Positions 32,151-44,400 of a DNA stretch of 64,000 nucleotides are shown one piece after another; position 1 is the stretch's first letter, and the number at the start of each line of letters is the position of its first letter. Source of the stretch: Asterias rubens (lineage: Eukaryota; Echinodermata; Asteroidea; Forcipulatida; Asteriidae). The position numbers were made by a program, and so were the translations under genes. The stretch covers positions 7,242,554 to 7,306,553 of the forward strand of contig NC_047070.1 of NCBI RefSeq assembly GCF_902459465.1, given 5' to 3'. Below the pieces are notes generated by a model. The model did not search any database. It saw only the letters and a list, made by a program, of their open reading frames with translations, and had not been told where the DNA came from.

Positions 32151-32438
32151 AATTATATTCGAGATCTAAAAAGGAAAAATAAAAAGTTAAATGTGAAATA
32201 TAACATTGAATTTAAATAACATATTTCTATCCATTTTTGTTTTGTCTTGATGAAAATGGATTTATTTTAGTATTTTCACAAAATGGAATAATGCCCTTTT
32301 TATTTAGAGGATGTTACATATGTACATGTACAGACCTAGTTGAACTAGGGATTTCCAGTATTTTCAGAACTGAAAAAATGTGTTTAGTTCAAAAGAACAT
32401 AAATACAGACCAAGTTTATTATGTCACAATATTAATAT

Positions 32439-32843
32439 TTAAAGGCACTGGACACTATTGGTAAGTACTCACAATATTTGTTAGCATAAAAACCTTACTT
32501 GGTAATGAGCAATGGAGATCTGTTGATAGTATAAAACATTTTCAGAAACGGCTTTCTCTAAAGTACCGGACATGTCGTTTTTTGGAAAGAGGTAGTTGCT
32601 CACTCCAATATTTAAAAAGGCTTCAGGCCTGAAGTCTTTTAATATTTTTTAGGCATCTGAAAGCACACAAATTGGTGCAGCAAGGGAGCTTTTTCTTTCA
32701 TTTATCTCATGCATTTCGACAACATATTGGGTCAACATTTTCAAAGATTTGTTAAGTTGTGCATAATTATGTTGAATGGGATACACCAAGTGAGATTACT
32801 GGTGGTCTTTGACAATTAATTACCAAAGGTGTCCAGTGCCTTA
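32439..32843 (+). mobile_element. Family-A MITE, diverged centre
   Basis: TTTAAAGGCACTGGACAC to GGTGTCCAGTGCCTTA. The central hairpin is TTAAAAAGGCTTCAGGCC / GAAGTCTTTTAATA rather than the GAGACCTC type. It is followed by a tRNA-like block (TAGTGGTCAAGATAAC, GTGGGTTTGAACCCCACAT) to 32925. Confidence 0.75.
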
Positions 32844-32999
32844 CTGGGCTCGCCCGGAGGTATAGTGGTCAAGATAACTACTATATAATGCACAGGTAGT
32901 GGGTTTGAACCCCACATGAGTATAATGTGTTGTTGGTAATTGTTTTTTTTTTGTTCAGAACTTTGGAAAGCACTCAATTTAAGAGAGTGATTTAATCAG

Positions 33000-33940
33000 A
33001 CATCAGGCCTGGATTCACACACATGGAGGCCACAGTCCCCCATTGTCCTAATATTGGCACAAGTGCCCCTTTAATTTTTCAATGGAAGTGCCTTTTGCAA
33101 AAAGGAAGTAGCCTTGCTCTCTCAAAGATGAAATTGAAAATCCAGGACTGAAAAATCTGTGATTGTAAAAAATATTATAGTTATACCAAACTCAAAATTG
33201 GCACATAATGTTAAAATACAAGATTTTTCGCACATGTTACAGAAACATTTGTTTAGTTATAACGTGCCAACTAAAACAAAGATATGTGAATACCAAGTAA
33301 GTTATCTCCAAATATTCAGCTTTGATTACAACAAAACCGCACAATTGCAAAATTCTATAGCAAGCTATGAGAACAAAAATATAGAAAATCCTTATAATTA
33401 GAATCTCTTTTTATGCTACTAAAAAAAAAAAAAATCCCAAAATTTATATATTGTGGAGTTTAGTACACTTTGTCAATCCAATGAAAAGATTACCAGCCCA
33501 AATGCTATTTCACACTTAGCATCTGTCAATGGTGTCCTGCTTATTTCATCTAAGCAGACAATTTGTAAGCGATAATTTCTGCAGAAGGAGCTCTAAGAAA
33601 TTGTTACCCTTGTTCAAACTGTTGATAATTAAATACATGTTTTTAAAGGTTTAAAGTGCATGGTAACAATTAACTCTCAAAAATTAACTCTTGGATAATT
33701 ATTACATGAAAATAGCAATACAAAAAATAATAAATTCCCTGTATTTGACAGGCGCTAAATATTAGCAAATTTAATGGATGACATCTCATGGTAAAACAAA
33801 ACCCAAGACAAGTCCTAGAACGTTTTGATATTGGAAAAAGTTAACAAAAAGGATCGAGTAATAAACCAAATGGAAAACTGAAAGGTTCAGTAAAGACAAA
33901 AAGACAAATTTGGGATTGAACAAAGAAAACATGCAGAATT
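33000..33940. other. AT-rich intergenic stretch, nothing recognised
   Basis: No gene or identifiable repeat was seen apart from simple A-rich runs. A short 80-codon open frame (33159-33401) has a strongly AT-driven composition and no motif. Confidence 0.35.
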
Positions 33941-34012
33941 GGAACCGCCAACCTTTAGATTAATTTGCCACTGCTCTACCAACTGAGCTAACTAGCCCTA
34001 ATGTTGGCAAAT
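33940..34012 (-). repeat. tRNA-like sequence
   Basis: On the minus strand TTAGCTCAGTTGGTAGAGC is a perfect A box, but the B box region (GGCGGTTCCAATTC) deviates and the acceptor stem does not close convincingly. I treat it as SINE-derived. Confidence 0.45.
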
Positions 34013-34517
34013 GTCTCCCTAAATAGCTTTGCTTGGGGTGCCAGTCGGAAGCCATACATGGACGGTTATAATCGAGGGATCAGCAAAGTGACCTTAAAGC
34101 AAGATGTTCCAGGTAGACTTTAAGAAGTCTGAATTCAGATACAAATCTAAACTATTTCAGCCCTGACTTCCCCTTTTAAAATAAAATAGAGAACATATCT
34201 CTACGGAAGAAAAATAAATCTGAAAAATTATAAACAATAGAGTTTATTAGGAATTAATATTACAGTTGGAAGAATACACAATTACCCTGATGTGTTTAAA
34301 AGAGAGATACAATATTAGGCAAAACATATTTTTCTGGTAGCTATTATTACAACACTCTTACAACCCGTAAAAATTGCTCGTAAAAAATGCTCGTAACTTG
34401 ACCAAAACATTCTGAAAGATTCAATAGCATATTTAGTGCATAGTAGAACAACTGCCCACAGGACTATCTGTGAATTGTGTAATTTAATGCATTTAGCTAT
34501 ATATCACATTGCAGGCC

Positions 34518-35002
34518 AAAATGGTCAGAGAGTAGGAGAGTTCACTGTGAACTGTGAAGATGCATATCCAATAGATATCATTATTGCAGGCCCAACACAG
34601 TTTGACTACCATTCAAAACCATGAATGGTCAGAGAGTAGGAGGGTTCACCGTGTACTGCGAAGATACATTCAACAATAGAATTTGTTGCAGGCTGACATA
34701 GTTTATCTACCATTTAAAACCATGGGGATGCCCATTAATGGTCAGAGAGTAGGAGGGTTGACCATGTACTGTGAAAATGCATTAAACAAAATATATCTTT
34801 GTTGCAGGCTGACAGATTATTTACATGTACCATTAAAAACCATGTGGACGAGCATTAATGGTGAGAGAGTAGGAGGGGTCACTGTGTACTGCAAAGATGC
34901 ATTCAACAATAATTATCATTATTGCATGCAGGCTGACATACATGTAGGCTTGTTTATCTACCCTTCAAAACCATACGATCTAATCGTCAGACAGTAGGAG
35001 GC
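34518..35002. repeat. Tandem repeat, five units of ~105-130 bp
   Basis: The core GGTCAGAGAGTAGGAG starts at about 34523, 34627, 34739, 34859 and (as GTCAGACAGTAGGAG) 34986. Between cores are ACTGTGAAGATGCAT, TTGCAGGC and AAAACCAT. Units drift in length and sequence. Confidence 0.8.
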
Positions 35003-35224
35003 TTAAAACAAAAGTTTTTCAATTTCAGAAACTTGGAACATGAGATGATCTTGTCTACTTTGGGCAAACAAAGCAAGACCAACTGAAGACCAAAACCACT
35101 TGAGATCCGGTTCTTAGTACACTATACCAGGTGATCTACACTGGATGGCCAGACACAATCCAAGAACTACCTCACTATCTCCGACCCTATTGTGACTAAG
35201 TTAATTGATTTAGTTACGTGAAGA

Positions 35225-35230
35225 TTTATT
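35225..35230 (-). terminator. Candidate OAT poly(A) signal
   Basis: AATAAA on the minus strand, about 250 nt after the OAT stop codon. It is the first canonical hexamer downstream, so a plausible 3' end. Unproven. Confidence 0.4.
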
Positions 35231-35476
35231 GCAACATGATTTTCAGTTCCATAAAAACTCTGCAATTCGGGAAATGACGGAATCTTTCCACCTGCTGTGA
35301 TCAAGTTGAGGATATCAATATCAGTGACGATACATGTATCTAACATTACCGCAGCAACGAGGTAAAATCTGTCTCTGAAAAATTAATAAAAATACTGTAT
35401 CTTTCTCTTTGATCTTTGAAAGCAAGGACTACTCACATGATCATCATCTTAGGTAGTTATCCTGTCTGATTTGCGT

Positions 35477-38400
35477 TTACTTAAAGGACATGATTGTTGT
35501 CTTGATGATGTCCAGACACTCTCCGAGGTGCTCCTCTGTTAGGACCAACGGCGGAGCGAACCTGATGATGTCGCCGTGAGTTGGTTTGGCAAGAAGTCCG
35601 TTATCACGCAGCTTCAAGCACACCTGCCAAGCATCAAAATCTGTCGAGGCATCCAAAAGATATCATAAGATTATCCTGTTATAATGGTGTGTGATTTTGT
35701 TTGGTACTGCACCTGAAGACGAGCAGGGTATACTGTTCGAAATGATGAGACCCGAACCGGCTCTTTTCAGAGCCAACATTCCCTCAATTTTTTTTCATGA
35801 TTTCATGGTTGTACCTGAAAGTTTCCTATCATTTATAGTTTATTCTTATCTTTCTCATCATGCAAAGCTTCAAACATCACTTGTCTTTACGCAGATTCAT
35901 TTTCAGATGCTTTAAAGGCAGTGGACACTATTGGTAGTTACTCAAAATAATTATTAGCATAAAACCTTACTTGGTGATGAGTAAGGGAGAGAGGTTGATT
36001 GTGAGAAACGGCTCCCTCTGAAGTGACAGAGTTTTTGCGAAAGAAGTAATTTTCCACGAATTTGATTTCGAGATCTCAGATTTAGAATTTAAAGTCTCAA
36101 AATCAACCATCTAAAAGCACACAACTTCGTGTGACAAGGGTGTTTTTCTTTCATTATTATCACGCAACTTCGACGACCAATTGAGCTCAAACTTGGACCG
36201 CACGATCACAGACTTGGAACCAAGTCTAAATACCACGCTGTTGTCAAAAATGTAGTCAGGATGCCCTGCGACACGGAGAAAAATGCACGCGAGAAGAAGG
36301 AAGCTGAGAAACTAGTTAAGATTACTCGGAGTCTGTAACTCCAAAAGCTAAGAGTTGGGGTGACTGACTTCGTGGATAGGAAGTAGTGAGTTTTGAAGGT
36401 TGGATTTATTGTAGTTTGAGGCATGAAACTCGTTGTTTAAGCAGTGGCCACTGAAAGGAACTCAGAGAGCAGAATTGTTTTGTAAATAAATTTGTAATAT
36501 TTTGTAAATATAATCTTGATTGGCTTAAGTGCAAATTTATTTCTGCAGTGTTGGTTTCTTCCTCGGTTGCAACAACACCCCGATGGGTTGGTTGTGACAG
36601 TATAAAACAAACCTTTTGTCTCTTTGATGACAATGGCATTAAGAAGCCCCTTGCCTCTAACCAACGTCACAATGTCCTTATCCAGTTTGCCCAGTTCACT
36701 TCTCAAGATCTGGCCAAGATGCTCCGCTCGTTCGGACAGCTTCTCTTCCTCCAGGACCTTTAATTGAATTGAATTGAATTGAATTGAATTGAATTGAATT
36801 GAATTGGTTTATTCATCAGGTATACAAAATAAATAAAATAAATAAAATAAATAAAATAAATAAAATTGTAATTCCAATTGTACAGCAACAGATTAAATAT
36901 TAAAATATACACGGTCCATACGGATGTATAGGGTTGGGTATCATCCATCCGAAGCCTGACTGGTAGAGCAGAAAGCACTACTACCTCCCCAACTTTTACG
37001 AAGCAACCATGGTTCAGTGTCTTGCTAAAAGGATACAAGTGTCACGACTAGGGCTTGAACCTACACTCTGCTGATATGCGCTTTGAAATTCTTTTTTAAA
37101 GGGGAAATGCACACAACGGCATTATAAATGTGACAAGCTCTACAAAAATGAGTCTCTTGTCGCACAACCCACTTTCCAGTACAGGGCTGTTGAGTGATGG
37201 GAGGATGAAATTTTATCTTTAAAAAAAAATTGTTTATGTGGTTTTATGGTTCTTTAGGGTCTGTATTTTGACATTTTCTGAAATAAAACCTTTGTTTTTG
37301 ATCGATAAAGGACGGTGAACAAAACATGTACTTTTTGTTCATCCCCTAGACATCAATAGTTGATGTTTTTATTAAAGGGACCGTTACCCTAGTATGGGTC
37401 ATTTTCAGATGTGACATAATGACATAATCTATTTTTCAAAAGGTCAAAACTTTTGAACCAAACATCACACAAGTGTGTAATTCTCCCCAATTGTGACTCA
37501 TTTTTTGCAGAGCCCATCACAAATACTATAAATGGAGTGTAATGTACCTTGAGTGCTGCGATAGCCACTTTGCAAGCTAACGGGTTACCCCCGTACGTCG
37601 ATCCATGCTCTCCTGGCTTGATGGATAGCATCACTTCATCATCAGCAAGAACGGCTGATACCTGATGAAGCAAAACAACAGTAAGCATCTCCAATATAAA
37701 AAAAAATACAATTCTATAAATTTAAAAAAGATAATTCAAAAAGATAAATTATACAACAAGTTCTTATATAGCGCGTTTCACAATAACGCTTCAATGCACT
37801 TTACATTAGTGCCCTGCAACAGATTTCACGAAAAACCGTGGGATTAATCCTAACTCAAGTTAGGACAAGTAACCCGTCCTATTCTTAGGATGGGTTCAAT
37901 GCGTCCTAACGTCTTCGGATACAGACCTTAACTCGTCCTAAGTCCTAAGATTAATCCTAAGTTAGGAAGAGTTGGGTGAAATAGACGGCTGGTCATTGGG
38001 CAAATCACATTCCATTTCTTTCTCAGCTCCCTGGGGAGTATACGGCCCTGACCTGCTGTGGCACTTCAATGGCTTTTTCTTACACAGTATCCACCTCCAG
38101 TCTTGGCGTCAGCTCAAAAGCGGATCCTTATAGGTTTGGTCATTATTAAAAAGGTCTTGGACCTCATTTCTCTTCTTCCCTTTTTTCAAAAAGTTGAAGT
38201 TGCAAATCACGAGGCCGTAAAACACGGGAACACACAGTGACGACTGGAAATATTGACTGCTTAAAATTACTTGTGCTATGATTCAACCATGACTCCCTTG
38301 GTGAACCCCGGAGCAGTTGATTTTCCCCCGGACTCCCCCCCCCCCCCCAGGGAAATGGAACATTCCGAGAATCACATATGGAGTCATAGTTTCAATCAAT

Positions 38401-41400
38401 TGAAGCAGTGAGTATTTGTGTATCATAATGGGTGCAGTACAAACCCAATCTACTCTGTACTTATATATATTTCTCTCAAAAATACTTTTATCGCAATTTT
38501 TTTTCTTAATATCGGCCTTTGGCTGCGATTATTTTTATTTATTAATGAACCATTTAAGTTCAATTCGAGTCAAGTACTAGTACATGCTGTCAAAATTCAA
38601 ACCTCTTTCTCATAAATATTGTATCCTATGATTTGAAATGACTTGGATAAAGTATAACATGGTACCAAACGATCAATAAGCTTCATACTTAAACAAATGA
38701 CGCCAGTAGTACAACTTCTACCAACAAAGAAAATACAAAATGTACTGCAAAATCAACCTGGCTTACTGATTCTGGTCTGGCGCCAATAGTGTTCTAGTCT
38801 GATTCTAGACTGCAATTTGTTGATTAAAAAAACAAAATAAAAAAACCTTCTTGTTTAATCTTACCGGGTAAACTCCACCAGACAGTGCCTTGCCAAGTAG
38901 CACCATGTCTGGACGCACGTTATCATGATCTACACACAATCGTTTTCCTGTCCTACACAGTCCGGTTTGTACCTCATCTGCTATGAATAGAACCTGAAAG
39001 AGAAAATAGACTATTCTTTCCGAATGAAAAAAAAAAAAAACAAGCAACGAGACCATCGTAAAGCAACTCGAATCTCAGAGAGATACTTTGGTATAAATAA
39101 TTACACTCACAGTCATAAAAGTGGAATTTTAGGATCCCAGCCGTACTGCACAAACTTCAATGTACTTCAATTCCACCAAATTTAGTCTGATACAAGAGTT
39201 AGACACCAAAGGGCTTCTGGGCCCAATTTATAAAACGGGAGAACAGTTGATTTTGCACTTACTTACTGTGTGTTTTTCATCACGCTGCATAGCAAACCGT
39301 AAGCACATGAAATGGCATTTCAACCTTTACTGTAGAAAAACGAATGACGTAACAATATAAATCCATGGCGAAAGCGCAAGCTGTCCGCCTACTTTTCTTG
39401 CCAACATGTGAAACACAAATCGCTTAAGCACATTTTCCTGCTCTCATTTTCTGCTTAAATATTTGCTTACCGTAAAGGGCACTGGACACCTTTGGTAACT
39501 AAGAAAGACCAGAATAACATCCCAACATGCATAAAATAACAAACCTGTGAACATTTTTACTCAAATGGTCATCGAAGTTGCAAGAGAACAATGACAAAAA
39601 AAGACACACCCTTGTTGCACAAATTTGTGTGCTTTCAGATGGCTTTCTCACAATATTTTATACTATCAACAGCTCTCTATTGCTTGTTACCAAGTAATAT
39701 CTTATGCTAACAATTATTTTGAGTAGTTACCTAAAGTGTCCAGTGCCTTTAAGCAGCGCTATGAAATTGGTCCCTGATCTATTTCAGACAATGTCACATA
39801 GGCTTTTCAACCCACGGTCCCTAGAGACTACAGGGGAAGTTCTAAAAGGGTTGTGAATTGTGAGACCCACTCAGTTAAATCATAATTGTGATCAAATTTA
39901 AAGCACACACGAAAAACAGAACAGTGGGGAATACTGAATGCGTCATTATCAGCAAGAGTTTGCTGTGGGGCTTGGACTTAAAAACAATTTTTTTTTGTGC
40001 GGTAAACATGCTGGGAAAATCTTTGATAGGTAGGAGCCACTTATATTGTAATCATCTGCAGTTGTTTCGTTAATAAATGTTTGTTTTTGCACGATGGAGA
40101 ATTAAGGAATAAACAGGAAACATATTTTTTGTAAGATCGTATCTTATGTAAGCATCCACGAGGGTTTTCCAGACCATCCGGTTTTCCTCCTTCGGGAAAA
40201 ATCAAACACTTTTGATCTCTGGCTGTGCTCTGTGATCATCATGGGTTGATGTGGCTGGCTTTGCATGCCTGCGTCTCGAACACATTGTAGCCGCGTCCTT
40301 CGCAATTCAGCTCTTAGCTGCGAATACGGATGAATAGCCTCCCACATTATGAAAATTAATATAATTTGGCAATTGTCAGTTACTCAATCTGTCAGGGTAG
40401 AGATTTTTGTCATAACCAGGCGCATAAAGACATACAAGCCCTTTTCACTTTTTATCTCTTATCCTTGGTGAACGCAGCTTAGGGGAGGCCCTGGGAGTTT
40501 TATTCACCCCCCAGTTACCCCTGGCGCACTTTCACACTGTCCCTATTCTAAGGAGTTTCTGGTTGCAGGTTTTAAGAATACCCAGGGGTTTGACTACATT
40601 GTAATAATAATAATAATCAAAGTCTTGTATAGCGCACATATCTACCAAACAAGGTACTCAAGGCGCTGGGTATATACAAACTTTCAGAAATATAGGTTCT
40701 TTTCTTTTTGCTCTTTCTTTTAATTCTTCGGACAAGCAAAACAATAAAACAAGCACAGGGCGTCCAGGGAAGGGCAAAAGTAAAAAAACTGTCATCAAAA
40801 AAGATGTGCCCTCCCAGACCTAGCTCATAAAAAATACACATTTATATACTATACTTATCTAGATTATTGCAGTGATGAATTTTGAGACCCTGGAGCAGGG
40901 GTGGCTATTCTTCGGGCTATGCCAACTTGCCAGGGTGGACAAGGGGGTAAAGCAACCATAGTGTGAAAATGCCAACCCTCAGTATCCCCGGGGGCACCTC
41001 CGGGGAATAGAGTAGTGTGAAAGGGGGTTTCAAATGGTCACTGCCCTCGTCTGACACAGAGAAAGTGTCCAGCAGATTCAGACAAACTTTGCAACATCCG
41101 CCGTGTCTTCGTAAGCGTTGGTAACAAATTCAGACGTTCACAAGTCATTCTCCACCTCCTTTTGAAGATCGGTAAATTTATGCTACTCTCACACGCCGAA
41201 TATGCTGGCAAATGTGCTACCGAAAGGAAATATTTGACAATCGCTCAAAGTTCGCGACATTCGCCGTGTCTTCGTAAATGTTGGTAACAAATTCGGAGCA
41301 TTCACACGTTATTCCCCACCTCCTTACAAACATTGATCTAGACGGTCATTCACTGTCGATTATCGTTAACATTGGTAAGCAATTTGGTAACGTTGGTAAA

Positions 41401-44400
41401 GCTTGGTAAGCGTTGACAACATTCATGAAGGCATTGGTAAGCATCTGTATACTATTATACTTGTAAGACATTGGTAAGGAGAGGGCCGACTGAGGAAAAT
41501 CGAGGGGTGAGACAGAGATGAAAATTTTCACTATCTGATCGCCATTTCGGGACGAACTCACCGCAAAACTAAAATATTCATCTTCGCAAGAACATTCGCC
41601 ACAGTTTGAGAGCAGCAATACAAAGCGTTTCCTAATCTTCAGCCAATGTTTTGAAGACGGTAATTCGCCGTCGATTTTCGTAAGCATTGGTAAGCCACTG
41701 GTAACGTTGGTAAAGCGTGCATATTATTCTCAAGATATTGGTAAGGAGAGGTCGACGGACGCCTGAAAAAAAATTCCCTTTCCAATCGCAATTTTGGGCC
41801 GAATTCATCGCGAATTTCAAATATTCATATTCGCAAGAATATTCGCCACGGTGTGATAGTAGAATAATAACACTACTGGGGTGGATTTCACAAAGGTAGT
41901 CCTAACTTAGGACTAGTCCTAGGCAATGCTAAGAGATAGGACCAGTCCTAAGTTAGGACGAGTAACTGGTCCTAAATTAGGACTAGTCCTATCTCTTAGC
42001 ATTGCCTAGGACTAGTCCTAAGTTAGGACTACATTTGTGAAATCCACCCCTGGTAAATACTAAAATAGTACTGTATTGAAACGACATCGTTCTGTGATTT
42101 GTACTTTTTTCCCAAAAAGATTGATGACTAATGGAACTGAAACTAAATTATACTACATGCATTTTCATTCACATTGAGTAGGGATACATATCATGGGCAA
42201 AAACAAAAGGTATCAAAACTTTTTATTTATCCATTTTAGTCTGAGTTTTGAATACGTACATTGTGCTTGTTGCAGATTTCTTGCACGCCTCGCAGATAAC
42301 CAGGATCTGGCACCACCACACCGGCCTCTCCTTGAATCGGCTCCACCATGAACGCTACTACATTCGGATCTTGTACTTCTTTCTGTAACAATAATAGTAA
42401 TAATAGTAATTCAATTCAATTCAATTTAAAGGGTCTATGTAACTTTTGTAGGACAAAAAACACAATGTCCACAGATTTACACTAAACTTTACACAGTCTG
42501 AAGATAATGATAGTAGAAAGCTTCCCTGAAAATATTACGTGCTGAGGTGCTATAGTATTTGGGAAATGAGTAAAACAATGTCATGAAAATAATTTTCGTC
42601 TCATGAGACGAACATTATTTAAATCATTTACAAACGTATTTTCATGATTTTTGTTTTACTCATTTCTCAAAACCTACAGCACCTCAGTAGATAATATTTG
42701 AAGGGAAGCTTTCCACTATCATTATCTTCAAACACTGTAAGTTTAATGTAAATCTATGGACATTTTGAAAAAGTACCCAAATCCTTTAAACAGTAGTTTG
42801 CAGCATAATCAATGTTTACAGTATTGAACAATAAAGCTTATAATTAATTTTACTTGAAGGGGACTCTTCACTGTACACAAAAACACTTTACATGTCAACA
42901 TGTAGAAAACAAGGTGAATCATACACGTAGCTTTTGCATCTTTTCCTAGAAAATTTGACAACACTTAAAAATATCAGACAGGATAATACAATAAGGGGTG
43001 CGACTCCGGCCAATGTAATGATTTGCTTCCAAAATAACTAGTCCTTATTTCACAACAACGTCTCAATGCGCTTTACATTAGTGCCCTGGTCATTGGGCCA
43101 ATAACATTCCTCCAATCTACCTCAGCTCCCTGGGGAGTATACAGCCTTAAGCTGCCGCAGCGCTCCAGTGGCTTTTTCATACAAGATATCAACCTCTACC
43201 CTTGCAGGTAATGTACATGTACCCATTTATACCCCTGGGTGAAATAACAATGGGTATAATACAATGGCATTATTTCATGAACTGAAATATTGTTTTAAAG
43301 TCATTGGACCCTTTCGGTAAACAGTGTTGTCCAAGGCCCACACTTTGTGTACCACAACTTCTATATCAAATACCAAACCTGTGAAAATTTAGGCTCAATC
43401 GGTCATCGGAGTCGGGAGAAAATAACGGGAAAACCCACCCTTGTTTCCGTGCGTTTCGCCATGTCATGACATGTGTTTAAAATAAATCCGTAATTCTCGT
43501 TAACGAGAATTTATATTGTTTTGCTGTTTTCTCAAAAAGTAAAGCATTTCATGGAATAATATTTCAAGATAAGTCTTTCACCATTGCCTTATTTGTAAAT
43601 CTGTGAACTTTTTTTTTTTTTCTGAACTGAAAGGGTCCAATGGCTTTAAAAACAATTTCCTGAGAAGCCAAAAAATGAGCTGGATACCAGTCACAGATCT
43701 ATCACTGCATGCGAGATAGTACAGTGGCGGTAATCTTTTTTCTTGGTAAGCATAATTTTGTTTGCTGTTTTTTGTGTTTAAGTAGTCCGAGTACTTCCTG
43801 AATTAGTTTCTGGATGACTTGGGACCATTCTGGCTTTAGTGCAAAAATAATTCAATCATTTATAAGCCTTTAGAGACCGCCAATTTCTGTATTTAATCAT
43901 CACAAAACGCCCAGAAATTGCGAATTGTTAATTTCTTTAAATTTTGCCAGCAAAAAATGTAACATTAATATCACGAAACAGAAAATTTAGTTTCGTGTTT
44001 TGGACTTGGGCTACTATGTGTTCTCCAAGGGGTTAGCATAGTGGCTAATGTTTCAATTGTCTTCATTTTTAATGTGCACTCAGTTTTTGTTTTAAAAGTG
44101 CCTGATTTTGACATAGGGTGGCAAAATTGTTTTAATGGAATTTTACTGGCCAGCGGGAAAACCAAAATTCTAAAATATAATTCAAATTTCTGCATCTGAA
44201 ACAGACTTACCTCAAGAGCTCCGAGGTCATTATATGGAATGAGACCAAAGCCAGGCATGTACGGACCAAAGCCCTCGTAGCTACTAGGATCTGTAGAGCT
44301 GGATATGGCAGCCAGGGTGCGGCCCCAGAAGTTACCATCGGCAAAGATGATCTTAGCCTTGTTGTTTGGCACACCCTTGACAGTGTAACCCCATTTCCTG

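Noticed and set aside
34518..35002. CRISPR-like array
   Set aside because: Units are long, drift in length, and spacers are similar to each other. This is a eukaryotic minisatellite.
36760..37038. Open frame with repeated IQFNS and FIYFIY
   Set aside because: Translation of the (AATTG)n and (AAATA)n microsatellites.
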